A DNA stretch of 64,000 nucleotides, taken from positions 34,400 to 98,399 of the forward strand of contig FN649746.1 in NCBI GenBank assembly GCA_000310025.1, given 5' to 3'. The stretch's first letter is position 1; the number at the start of each line of letters is the position of its first letter. The notes below the pieces were generated by a model, which saw only the letters and a program-made list of their open reading frames with translations, ran no database searches and had not been told where the DNA came from. This document shows, one piece after another, positions 46,401 through 57,197 of the stretch. Made by a program: the position numbers and the translations under genes. This DNA comes from Ectocarpus siliculosus (Eukaryota > Sar > Phaeophyceae > Ectocarpales > Ectocarpaceae).

Positions 46401-49400
46401 GGTGGATGAGATTGCTCGAAGATAGAGGAAGAGAGACTAACCGAAAAGGGATGCATGTTATTGGTCAACAGGGGATGGATGTGAATGTCCCTGCCCGAAA
46501 GGGATGGTTGAGTTAGCCGAAAAGGACGAAAATGATTGGTCGAAAAGGGATATTGAGACTAGCCGAAAAAGGACGAAAATTATTGGTCGAAAAGGGATGA
46601 TTGAGACTAGCCGAAAAAGGACGAAAATTATTGGTCGAAAAGGAATGATTGAGACTAGCCGAAAAGGACGAAAATTATTGGTCGAAAAGGAATGATTGAG
46701 ACTAGCCGAAAAAGGACGAAAAATATTGGTCGAAAAGGAATGATTGAGACTAGCCGAAAAAGGACGAAAATTATTGATCGAAAAGGGATGATTGAGACTA
46801 CATGTATAGCCGAAAAAGGACCAAAATTATTGGTCGAAAAGGGATGAGACCGCCCGTGCCCGTGCTCAAGAGGGCTCGCCCTTCGACATCTACAACTACA
46901 GCGCTGGATGGGGTTGTCAAAAGTGTAACAAGAATGTGCACCAGGTTGTGCAGCTTGACGGCTCTTTGAGGCTACGGTAAGATCGGTGAACCGCCCGAAT
47001 GCTGTCGACGCGTCGTTTCCAAAACCTGTTGATTTTCTTCATGGAGTAAGGACTGATCGTTTCATCATTTTTCCGAACACCCTATTCCACGCCCGCCGCC
47101 CAAATGCTGACCTAAGGTGTTCGGCATTGTCGGAGGATTCGCGGGATTCTGGGACGAGAACCATCCCCCTAGAGAGATGTCGGTGAAAGACGTTGAGCTC
47201 GTCCAGCACGAGGGTGGATCGATTCTCGGGTAAGCGACCAATCCTACCTCAATAGCACGCCCCAACCAAAGGCATAGGTGCCGCCACGCCTCTTCGCTGA
47301 GCGAGCGGGGCCGACTTCGCGAGGATATTTTGATGTTTTTATTTGTCTATGAATTGGCTTAGTTGCCTGTGAGACAGGGACGCCGTTGTTCTGTGCGGTA
47401 CTGCTGGACCACGGTATCGACCGCCTCGCCTAAAAGAGCGCTGCGTATGCATGTCACAGCCGTATACATCTGCGGGTACCCCGGTATCGACCGCATATTT
47501 AGCCTAAGAGAGCGCTGTGCATGCACGTCACAGCCGACGTATACATCTGCGGGGACTCCCCCCCTCCGGACTCGTTATCGACAATCACATCCAGCAGTAG
47601 TACACGTTCCCCTTGCGGGTCGGCCTTACTCCTCTTTCGAAACCCATGTGTCCCAGGTCTGCGCGTGGCGGCTTCGATTTGGATAAGATCATCGACTTCA
47701 TCAACGATAACCAGGTGACTCGTTTAGTATAGGCAGGGTGATGACGGCGATGAAGCCTAGAAGAGGAGCCAGAGTCGGGTGGCGTGGGATGTTGGTGGGA
47801 ATTGTTTGTGATTTTTCGTGGTGAAAAACACACGCATTTTTTTTTTTGCGAATGTGCTTGCCTTTTCATCTGTGAAGCAGAGATCAGCCACGACCTCAAG
47901 TAAAACCATACGGCAGCAGCGCTCCCCCATCATAAGTCGCTGTCTCATCGGCGTAGCTTGTCGGTCTCAACTGCTTCGTACCGTTGTATTGTATGTGTGT
48001 ATTGTATGTAGTGTGGTAGTGTATGGATGGATGGATGGATGGATGTATTTATTATCCCAAGAGGATTACGTGCTCCCTAAGTTTGGGGTGATGTCTTTGG
48101 CTCTAAACTGTCCCAAAGGTGATAAGGTGTTAAACTGCGTAAGTGCCAGAACTGCCCAAGTACTGGACTGCTCATGTAATTGCAGCAAATTTCACTGGTT
48201 TGGTTTGGGACCGTATTAGTTGCCGGTTGACCTAGGATTCAACCCCTTCCAGTTGCCGCTTATGCTTCTGACGGAAGAAGAATGTGCCTCGAACCGCGTC
48301 GCGTGTTTCTTTTCCTTTCTTGTCTCACATGCGTTGCCCCCTCCCCCCCCCCTCCTCCTCCTAACCCAGATTAATCAATTGTATATCATTGGGGGAGACG
48401 GGACTCACCGCGGAGCAGTAAGGATAGCGACGGAGTGCATGGCAAGGGTAAGAGCAAAAACGAAACAAATTAATGCACACGCCTCTTGGACTGTTTTTTG
48501 TTTTCGGTCGGGAGAGCTGCTTCTTGGATCGATTTTCGGTAGTACTTCGCGGGGAACCCCCAATTTCACGGAGAACTGCAGAGTCACGGAATTTTGACGC
48601 CTTGTTGATGGTACGGAACGGACAACCGCCTTTGAGGATGCACACTCGTCTATCTCGCCTGGGAAACACCGTGGGATTTTGTTTTTAGAAGAAAAAAAGC
48701 CTGTTACATGGGAGGAGGTGGTATGTGACAAGCAACCTCGGGCGTGTTTGTTCGGAGGTAAATCGGTCACCCCCGTGTATGAACCCTATACTACCTATGT
48801 TGCGTTGCCGAAGGCTCGTACGTGCTTGCTTCCGTTTTGTGTCATGCATCACTTGCGGGTGCTGCACTTGAGAGATGAGGACTTGCTCCTGTGCGAATTG
48901 CTGTTTCTACTTTGAGCAGTTCCACTTTAACAATTGCTCAACTTGACGGAGTGTTCTGTATCACTTGTGGAGCACGAAAATCAGATTAATTAATTTATGA
49001 TACGAAAGTTATCTATCTGTACGTGAAGGCTGACAAAGGGATAAAACCACACCTACTATAATAGTATGGTATACAGTTGTAAAGCATGGTGTATGCTTAA
49101 GATGGTAAGTACTACAATAGTGCTAAATCTGCTCAAACGAGGTGATGCGTCTTGAACCGTAGCAAGCCCCGCTTCTTCTCCCTCCCGCGGACATTCATCC
49201 ACAGCCTCTATTTACTTGTCTCCGGGCTTTGAATTATTTTTCGCGACGAATGGAAGGAAGTCTCTTGTTGTTTCACTGTGTACCTTATTTTGGTTCAGCC
49301 CGCGGCCACGAAGGTTTATTTCCTAGCCTTAACGTGCGGGAGAGGGGGTGCTGGATAGGGGGCAGAATGGCATTGGTACATTGGTACATTGTTACATCAT

Positions 49401-49501
49401 TGGCACTCGATTGTGACGAGGGCAGCAACCCTTGTCTTGTCTTATTCTGCCGTACCCATGTTCCTCTCTTGACTCTTGTTCGTTTGGTGTCGTCAGAGTC
49501 T

Positions 49502-49553
<52 letters not shown>

Positions 49554-52500
49554 CAATCTCTCTCTCCCCAATCTCTCTCTCCCCCCAATCTCTCTCGTGC
49601 ACCGCGTGGCTGCCTCTCTCATGACGTACCATGCGCCTCGTAGCATCACCCCGCGCCCTGTCGTTTGCTGCTGTTATCGTTCCATCCCGAACAAAGGATA
49701 TGAACGTGGCGGTAGCAGGCGTGCCGAAGACCATCGACAACGATGTCGACATCATCGATCGCTCCTTCGGGTTCCAGACGTCAGTCGAGGTACACGCACA
49801 TTTTTTTTTTTGCATCAACCATCAACTTTTTTTTCTCTATGCGTGTCGTAAATAGTTCAATTTTGATGAAAGTCGTACCAATACACACCATGCGCATTTT
49901 GTTTTCGTCAAGATGCTCGTGTTTAGGTGAAATCGTGGTATCACCTTCCGCTGAGTTTGGTGAACCCACACTGTTGGGAGTAGAAAAATCGCAGTGAGAG
50001 TTTCCTGAACTTTGTGATGTAGCACCTCCTAGTTCTTGAGCAGCACTGGGAACTGGTGTGATGATGGTGCTCGTTGTGACCGGGCGGGGCATGACAGGCC
50101 ATTTCCATGGTCTCCTGTACCACGATGCATGTTGGCTTCACGATTCCCTATCCTGGCACCATGGAAGAATGACTAGCTTCGTCGCCCCCCCCTCAACAGT
50201 TGCTCTTGTATCCTTCCTGCTTGGCGTGCCGTGTTTGTGATCTTATCTTGCGGCGTGTTAGGCTGCTCAGCATGCCATCGAATCCGCTACCACAGAGGCA
50301 AGGTGTGCGATACCCAACGGGGTCGGCGTGGTGAAGGTAAGAGGGTCACCCACACGCGGTGCAATTTTAGAGAGAGAATCACAAATAGCAACGGCAGAGA
50401 CCGAGAAACAGAAATAGCAACAAGAGAGAGACAGAAAAAAGAAATAGAAACGAAGGAGAAACAAAAACAAAAGGAGAAATAAAGGAGACAGAGAACCAGA
50501 AATAGAAACCAAAGAGAGCGAAACAGAATCATGCAGGTGCGACGCTGGTCCGAGACAGACAGTTGTGTTGGAGAGTCTGGCGCGAGCAATGGGGTGAAAC
50601 CGGGCAGTTAGAGCGACGGACGACCCCCCCACACACACACCCCATCACTGTCAACGAGAAGGTTTCGAAAATACGCGGTACAACAACAAGAAAGAGGCAC
50701 TGGGAGAGCGGGGGGCGATGTTGTGACAGTCGAATACGCAGTAGATTTATTGCGTTGTGACACGTTTTTGTGCGGACCGCAGATGCGGCAGGCCCCGTGG
50801 ATGTCATGTGATGGTTGTTGTGGCGGGGACGTCGAGGGTGGAAATTCGGTATCTTTTTTTGCACATGTGTGGTCGATCGACACAGTGATCCTGGACATCG
50901 CGGTGCAGCAAATGGGCACGGAATAAGCCGAAGTGTATATTGTATGAGGGAGAACCTCTAGGGAGTATACGATACGATACGATACGATAGGTGAACAGCG
51001 AGCAAGGCCAAGTACTTACGGACTGAGGGCTGTTTTGAGAGCAAGAGATAAGAAATGAACGAACAGCAGATAGCGGCAAGCGTGCGTTCACCATACCTTT
51101 TGGCCAAAGAATAGGTGCTTTTCAGCGCCTGCACTCTAACGTAAACTGGCTGCTGTCTGTCGCGTGAATGCGTGCCTGTGCCGCTGCGTGGTTTTGCGGA
51201 CCCTCCTCCCTTGCTTGGACAACACGGCTGTACCACTAACGAAACCACCTAACAAATGTGGTATTGTTGGACCTGCGACTACTTCTGGGCTCATGCATCG
51301 ACCAATCACCAAACGCGGGACTGTTGTTGGTCGATCAACGGCGAATTTAAGCTAATGGGTCGATCATCGGGCTTCATCGCAGCAATGGGTAAGGGCTGAA
51401 AGTGATTTGCTTGTGGAGACACTGCCAGCCTCGTGGGAGGGATTGAACAACTTTCCTTGCCGTCTTTCATGATCGAGGGTATTCAGGGGCAGACCCTTAG
51501 TGACGATAGCGTCGGTGGAGCTAGATTACCAAGTTCGGACGCCAGCACGAACAGATGAAGAATAGTACACAATCCAGGCGATGAAAACCTCAAGCCCAAA
51601 TTCCTTTCCCTCCCCCCTGGATTTGGACTCTGTTATTTATTGTTTCAGCTACCCTCGCTTCTGGGGACGTGGACCTGTGCCTTGTGCCGGAGTCTGACAT
51701 TGTGCTTGACGGGCCCCGTGGCTGCTTGCCGCACATCATGAAGAGGGTAAGGGACGGTCGCGGAACTCGTGTCAGCAAGCACAGCGCTGCTGATAAGGGT
51801 GTATCGTCGTTCGGTGCCCTTTCGTACGGACAAGGCTGTACTCTTGTCGCACTCTTGCTGGTGATGATCATATCATGCTACTATGTCAAGTTGGCTGTTC
51901 GCTGCGAAGGTTGGCAGTGGCAGCTACAACAAAAGCTGCCTGTATTTTTTATTTTTTTTTAGGAAAATCGCGACGAAGTGCGACATTTATAGCACTACTA
52001 AGGCAGGTTGTGTTGTGGGTGACGCCAGCGGCAATATATGGGAGTTGAAATGTGTCACCAAAGGATAAATGATTTGCCACAGCAGGGGGTACATGACGAC
52101 GACGATGTAATTTGTTGTGTGTATTGTGTGCATTGCCCTTTTCCGGCAATATCGTGCGCCCGATGTTCGTAGTTGCTTATTGACTTGGCGTGGCTTGGTA
52201 TATGTTCATTAAATTTGCCTCGAGGTTCCCTTGCGTGCAGGCAGAGAGACGAGAAACAAACTAACGAAAGCGACGAGTGTGAGTGCCACAGCCCCGAGTC
52301 CACTGTAGGCAGAGACGAGATACAAACTAACGACAGTGACGTGTGTGAATGCCATAGCCCGAGTCCACTCTAGGCAGAGAGACGAAAGCCAAAAGTAGCG
52401 AAGGTGGCGTACGTGTGTGCCACAGCCCGAGTCCACTGGTGGTGCGCGCTCAACGGACGAGAAACAAAGGTTACTGCATAGCAACCAAAGGGCGGTCTCG

Positions 52501-55500
52501 GGTTCGAATCACGCGTAGCCCGTGTTTTTTCTACCCGGAACATAAATGCGGCGGGCCCGCCGCCCGCGGGATTAATTAGAAACCTTCCCCAAAAAACTGA
52601 AGTAAAAAAATTGTGCGGAATCCCCGCCTTGAGATGACATGGGTTTACCCCCCTCGGGCATGATTCAATTCAATTTTGTCGATTTCCGCACCGGGGCCGA
52701 TGTTGTCGCACCGGGTGCGATAGATAACATCGGGCATGTTGTAACAAAAGATTGTGCCCTGGCCCGCACAGCGGTACTTGCACGGATGGCACGTACCAGC
52801 AAGGGGCTGTGCAAGGATGTACTTCGGGAAGTAGATGAGTGGCAGGCTCTCCGATTGGGATGAGTCCCTACTGGTGTGGTCTATATTGTGAATATAGACC
52901 AGACCAGTAGGGACCAATCCTCCCAATCGGAGAGCTTGCCACTCATCTACTCCCCCAAGTGCATATTTTTACAGCCCCTTGATGGTACATGCCATCCGTG
53001 CAACTGCTGTCGGGCCAGGGCAACAACCGTTAAATAGTTACAATATGCCCTTGGTGATACGCCGGCGCTATCGTACCCGGTGCGACAACATCGACCCAGG
53101 TGATCCCTACAACTGAAAACTAAAAAAACACCCCCCAAAAACCACACACACCATCTCATGCGTTTCGATGACGGGATGATGAAAGGAAACAGGCCTTCCT
53201 TGAGACATGGAGACCGCGGCGTTTTTTTTGCCCGTCAGGTGAAGGAGAAGGGCTATGCCGTCGTGGTGGTGGCAGAAGGTGCCGGAGAAGAAATTCTGGG
53301 AGAGACCGGCGAGACGGATGCAACCGGGTGGGTCACAAATGCTCGGAGAACGCTAACGGAAAATCTCGACTGACCTCTGTTACGGGAAACGCTAAACTGC
53401 GTGGAGAAGCGGGGCGTGTGAGCGTTTTCACTTCTGCAGTGTAGCAAGCCTTTTTTCGTTAGTGTTCCATTCCATCACTGTCGTTCCACGGACTCGCGGG
53501 TTTGGAACGAAGATCCAAAGGTGAGAGCAATTGATGAATAAAAGCAATGCAAGAGTTGGTTCGATATGTTGGGCGTGTTTTCCGTTGATACTCCTCAGCG
53601 GTTTCGCTCCTGTTGAATCCCAACCGAACCTGCTCAATTCCAACCGTAGCTTGTTCAATCCCAACGGTAACCTGTCCAATTCCAACCGAAACCCTCACCC
53701 CTTGACTCTCACCCTCGCTGTGGCAGTCACAAGAAGTTCCCCGAGATCGGGCCGTTCATGAAGACGCGCATCGAAGAGTACTTCAATGACCAAGGAGAAG
53801 TGTGCAACGTGAAGTACGTCGACCCGTCCTACATGATTCGGTAAGACCCTGCCCCCCTTTCTCATGACTTTTGAGTACTTCCCCGTCCCCCTTCGAAGTC
53901 TTCCAAGATGGAGACATCGACCCTGTTCTCATTTACTCTTGAATGCTTCCCGCCCCCCTTTGAATCTTGCAACATGGAGTGCATCGACTCCCTTTTCATG
54001 ACTTTTGAATGCTTCCCTTCCCGCGTCTTGCAACATGGAGTTCGTCGACCCGTTCTACACGATTCGGTGGTCCATGGTCTAACGACTACGGCATGCACGA
54101 CTATGAGTACACCCCCCCCCCCCTCATATATTTTTCTTCTTCTAGTGTCGCGGTGCGTTCCTCTCTTCTGCCCTTCTGTTTCTCTCCTCCTCCTCGGCTG
54201 CGTTTAGTCCGGGCGAAACAGGCGTACCAAAGGCAAGGGTCGGTGCTATTCTGCACAGATAAATGCGACGTATTTACGATTTCTGTCGACGAATTTTCCA
54301 CGTCTGTCCTTGCCCTCCAAATCCTTCGATCCCGCTAACCGCCCGACCACTAGGACAGTGTATTTTTATTCTGCCATCGTCGATTCCCAGAGCTGGCTGC
54401 CCAAGGCAGCGGCGAGTCACCCGCCGGGCAAAAAAAAGCGGCGCATTAATTGGTGCCTCAATCGTGTTTGGTCGTTTTTTGCCGTGTGTGTTTCAGGTCG
54501 GTCGCAGCTAACTCGTACGACCAGATCTACTGCATGCAGCTGGCTCAAAACGCCGTTCACGGCGCGATGGCGGGCTACACGGCGTTCAGCGTAGGGATGG
54601 TGAACGACCGCACGGTGAGCTTTCAGATGTCAACGCTTACCGTCCTTTCGACTACGATATTCCACCCAGGGTCCCAATTGACCCTCCTTTCGACTACCTT
54701 ATTCTACCCGGGGTCCCAATTTGCGTTGACGCCCCCACTCCGGCCATAGAGTCCTGACAAACGCCCGCTTCACCTTGCCTTCGATTATCTAGAGCGAGTT
54801 GCTGGCCTTCCGCACGCGCGTCCACCATGGCTATTGTGCGGTACATACCGTAGTGCCCTCGTGTTGTAGGCTATAGTGCGGTACATACCGCAGTGCCCTC
54901 GTGTTGTATGGCTATAGTGCGGTACATATCGCAGTGCCCTCGTGTTGTTTGACGAGGCTCTTCCGCACTCACTATGTCGTCCGTTTGTCCCGTCCTAGGA
55001 CCGCTAGAGAAACCATGTTTTTTTAAGGGAAAACGACACAACAGGGTATACCCTGGTCGAAAAGCGACACACCTGGGCACACAGTCATTAACAGCAGTAA
55101 ATGCATTCATATGATTGGTCAGCGCCCAATTTCACCCCGGTACGTCCGAAAAGGCGCAGGGTATACCCTGCTGTGTCTACTTTTCTCACCAACTGTACCC
55201 TGTTTTCGGAAGTGTACCCTGACCTGACGGGAAATAAGACCCATTCATCAATCATTTCCCCCGCAGGAATCTTCCCAACTCCTTTTCCCCTCCAACCATG
55301 GGGTACCAAACGGCGAATCTTCCCACCCAATAACAACCATGGCAACGCGGCAGGAATCAGTTTCCGCCCCTGCCAAACAACACCAACCATCAAGTCTTCC
55401 GCTCTAAATCAACAATGGCCGGGCACGACCCCAGCACAGCAGTTGTTCCGTTTGGAAACATGCACACACGTGTACAATACCCCGTGCACCACTGCTTGCT

Positions 55501-57197
55501 GCAGTCTATCTATATGCGACATGCACGGGTCACGCTACGAAAGCGAGACCGATCCAGCATGGTTGACATGCATATATATGCATGTACAAATATGTGCCCA
55601 TCCATCCATTATGTGTGGCGCTGCGCTGAGCGGGCGGAGGAGAGAGGCAGCAACACCACACACAGACACGCCCTTGACATCAATCATGGAAGGAGGAGCG
55701 AGTGCTAACAACTCTAGCAGCAGGACTGTGTCGTCCAACTCAATCACCCTCCCTGTGCTCGCGGTGTATTTCATCGGCTCATCCCGCTGAAGCCTGACGT
55801 CTTCTTACTACATACATTGATTGGTTGGTCGGCTTGGTCGGCTGGTAAGCGCGACCGCTGCTGTTACAGCAGTAGTAGTAGTAGTACTTCAAGCAAGAAA
55901 CACATCGATCGCAATTGAGACACAACAGACAACACACCCACGCACACACGGCACAGGCAGGAGGGAGTGGTGGCGCCCAACGTTACCGTTGTAGTGCTGT
56001 GTCCATACATGCATATATATATATGCATGTCAACCATGCTGGATCGGTCTCGCTTTCGTAGCGTGACCCGTGCATGTCGCATATAGATAGACTGCAGCAA
56101 GCAGTGGTGCACGGGGTATTGTACACGTGTGTGCATGTTTCCAAACGGAACAACTGCTGTGCTGGGGTCGTGCCCGGCCATTGTTGATTTAGAGCGGAAG
56201 ACTTGATGGTTGGTGTTGTTTGGCAGGGGCGGAAACTGATTCCTGCCGCGTTGCCATGGTTGTTATTGGGTGGGAAGGTACCCCATGGTTGGAGGGGAAA
56301 AGGAGTTGGGAAGATTCCTGCGGGGGAAATGATTGATGAATGGGTCTTATTTCCCGTCAGGTCAGGGTACACTTCCGAAAACAGGGTACAGTTGGTGAGA
56401 AAAGTAGACACAGCAGGGTATACCCTGCGCCTTTTCGGACGTACCGGGGTGAAATTGGGCGCTGACCAATCATATGAATGCATTTACTGCTGTTAATGAC
56501 TGTGTACCCAGGTGTGTCGCTTTTCGACCAGGGTATACCCTGTTGTGTCGTTTTCCCTTTTTTTAATTCCTTATCTACTTCTTGGCACGTGCGTCAGGCG
56601 GTGTTGTATCCTCTGGATTTTGACATGTCATATTTGCAAGTCAGCGATTTCTTCGCGAGATTAGTCGCGCGAAAGAACTATAATACACACGAGTTCATGT
56701 GAGAACAGCTAAGCTAATGAGGACAGAGTTGGTGTCGCCTCCTCTTCCAACTAAAGTCTTGGGACCATCAGACACATTTCTATTGGTCGGTTCGTTCATG
56801 CTCACAACGTCGCCTTTCTTCAAGGCACATGCATGCCTCTCTTCCTCTCTTCGCCAAGCCCCGAAAGAAACAAATGCAGATTAACAGGGAAACCGCCGGG
56901 TGGTCTTGTGTTTGGTTTTGTCTCGTGCTTGCGTGCCTTAGAAATTTTGCCGGTCCGCACGGGCGTTATTTTATCTGGGAGGCCTCGACTGTCTGTGCTT
57001 CCTACCTTTTCTTGGAGAATAAAACAACAATATCATCATCAACAACAACAACAACATTAATGTTACAGGTGTATCTGCCAATGGAGGAGCTCGTGGCACA
57101 CTCTCCCCGCATCGTAAACCCCCTGGGTCGCACCTGGGAGAATGTTCTCACCGTTACCAGACAGCCAAGCACCCTGGGCAGCAGAGCGACCGGCTAA
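37494..57197 (+). CDS. PFK: plant-type ATP-phosphofructokinase with plastid presequence and CP12-like module
   Basis: Model exons: 37494-37557, 39380-39516, 41844-42014, 42323-42338 (weak), 43649-43745, 44336-44490, 46207-46343, 47117-47229, 47657-47714, 48370-48447, 49697-49789, 50262-50336, 51352-51388, 51649-51746, 53239-53327, 53727-53840, 54497-54614 and 57069-57197 (TAA), 592 residues with every phase agreeing. The enzyme phosphorylates fructose 6-phosphate, the committed step of glycolysis. Motifs in order: [57 protein letters not shown] and YVDPSYMIR. The Gly of GGDG is the residue expected in ATP-dependent and not pyrophosphate-dependent enzymes. The catalytic part resembles the plant/stramenopile clade. 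The last intron (2.45 kb) and several others are enlarged by repeats. Exons from 43649 on are firm; the first four are less so. Confidence 0.88.
39730..40045 (-). repeat. tRNA-derived SINE, copy 2 (full length)
   Basis: On the minus strand from 40045 there is a tRNA-like head (GGTGGTCTAGTTGGTATCC and GGGGTTCGAATCCC), a body shared with 243-470, and a tail GTGTGACCACGAGTTGG to CTGATTTGAAG ending in poly-A (plus-strand T run at 39730-39741). It lies in PFK intron 2. T-stem and acceptor pairing is poor, arguing against a functional tRNA. Confidence 0.72.
40447..40630 (+). repeat. about 60-75 bp degenerate tandem repeat
   Basis: Three diverged units each contain (C/G)CAAGGC or GAAAGCTACTG followed by a CTTACGGT- or CCTAATAT-like block and TCGTTTGAAAA. 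It lies in PFK intron 2. CTG triplets have expanded in the second and third units. Confidence 0.55.
42185..42322 (+). repeat. 5'-truncated SINE, copy 3
   Basis: Matches the 3' half of SINE copy 2: GGGTAGAG, CCTTCTGTGTGACCACG, GTTGGAGTAAACGGC and CTGATTTGAAG followed by an A-rich tail. It has no tRNA head. It lies in a PFK intron, and its A-tail directly abuts the possible 16-base exon at 42323. Confidence 0.7.
42995..43215 (+). repeat. pyrimidine-rich low-complexity tract
   Basis: Dominated by TTTCTTTC and TATTTATTTATTT motifs within a PFK intron. It produces long hydrophobic open frames on the plus strand that are artefacts of composition. Confidence 0.85.
46503..46850 (+). repeat. 47-48 bp minisatellite in PFK intron
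   Basis: About seven units, each with GAGACTAGCCGAAAA, GGACGAAAATTATTGGTCGA and AAAAGG(G/A)ATG. Spacing between GAGACT blocks is 48, 48, 47 and 47 bases. Degenerate units extend leftwards to about 46350. Strand asymmetry is strong, with almost all purines on the plus strand. Confidence 0.92.
49503..49552 (+). repeat. (CT)n microsatellite
   Basis: About 25 pure CT units followed by three CCCCAATCTCTCTC units. It lies in the PFK intron between exons 48370-48447 and 49697-49789. Confidence 0.95.
52239..52440 (+). repeat. about 67-bp tandem repeat
   Basis: Three units start AGGCAGAGA at about 52239, 52306 and 52372 and end with CCGAGTCCACT. It lies in a PFK intron. Confidence 0.85.
52631..53158. 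repeat. foldback (hairpin) element in PFK intron
   Basis: Two diverged arms of about 220-260 bases are inverted around the perfect palindromic centre GGTCTATATT-GTG-AATATAGACC at 52878-52900. Matching blocks include GATGTTGTCGCACCGGGT, TTGCACGGATGGCA, AAGGGGCTGT, GTAGATGAGTGGCA and GCTCTCCGATTGGGA. The outer ends are uncertain, and no target duplication was found. Confidence 0.8.
54831..54950 (+). repeat. 40-bp triplet tandem repeat
   Basis: Three near-identical units begin CTAT(A/T)GTGCGGTACATA at 54831, 54871 and 54912 and end GCCCTCGTGTTGT. It lies at the start of the last PFK intron, just left of the 55027-56557 element. Confidence 0.92.
55027..56557. mobile_element. long-TIR foldback element with 9-bp target duplication
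   Basis: Left arm 55027-55586 and right arm 56006-56557 are almost perfect inverted repeats of 560 and 552 bases. They differ by a 12-base indel, a 4-base AT indel and very few substitutions. The ends begin GGGAAAACGACACAACAGGG and are flanked on both sides by TTTTTTTAA (55018-55026 and 56558-56566), a 9-base direct repeat. Long TIRs plus a 9-base duplication are typical of Mutator-like elements. The 419-base centre has no transposase, so the element is non-autonomous. It sits inside the last intron of the PFK gene. The open frames of 229 and 166 codons seen on opposite strands are the two arms read alike and are not genes. Confidence 0.88.

Noticed and set aside
49285-49818. Arg/Glu-rich minus-strand frame of 177 codons
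   Set aside because: Its repeated RE dipeptides are the (CT)n microsatellite read in frame, and it overlaps a firm PFK exon.
55101-56483. Open frames of 229 (plus) and 166 (minus) codons with nearly identical proteins
   Set aside because: They are the two inverted arms of one foldback element read in opposite directions; no known domain and no initiation context.
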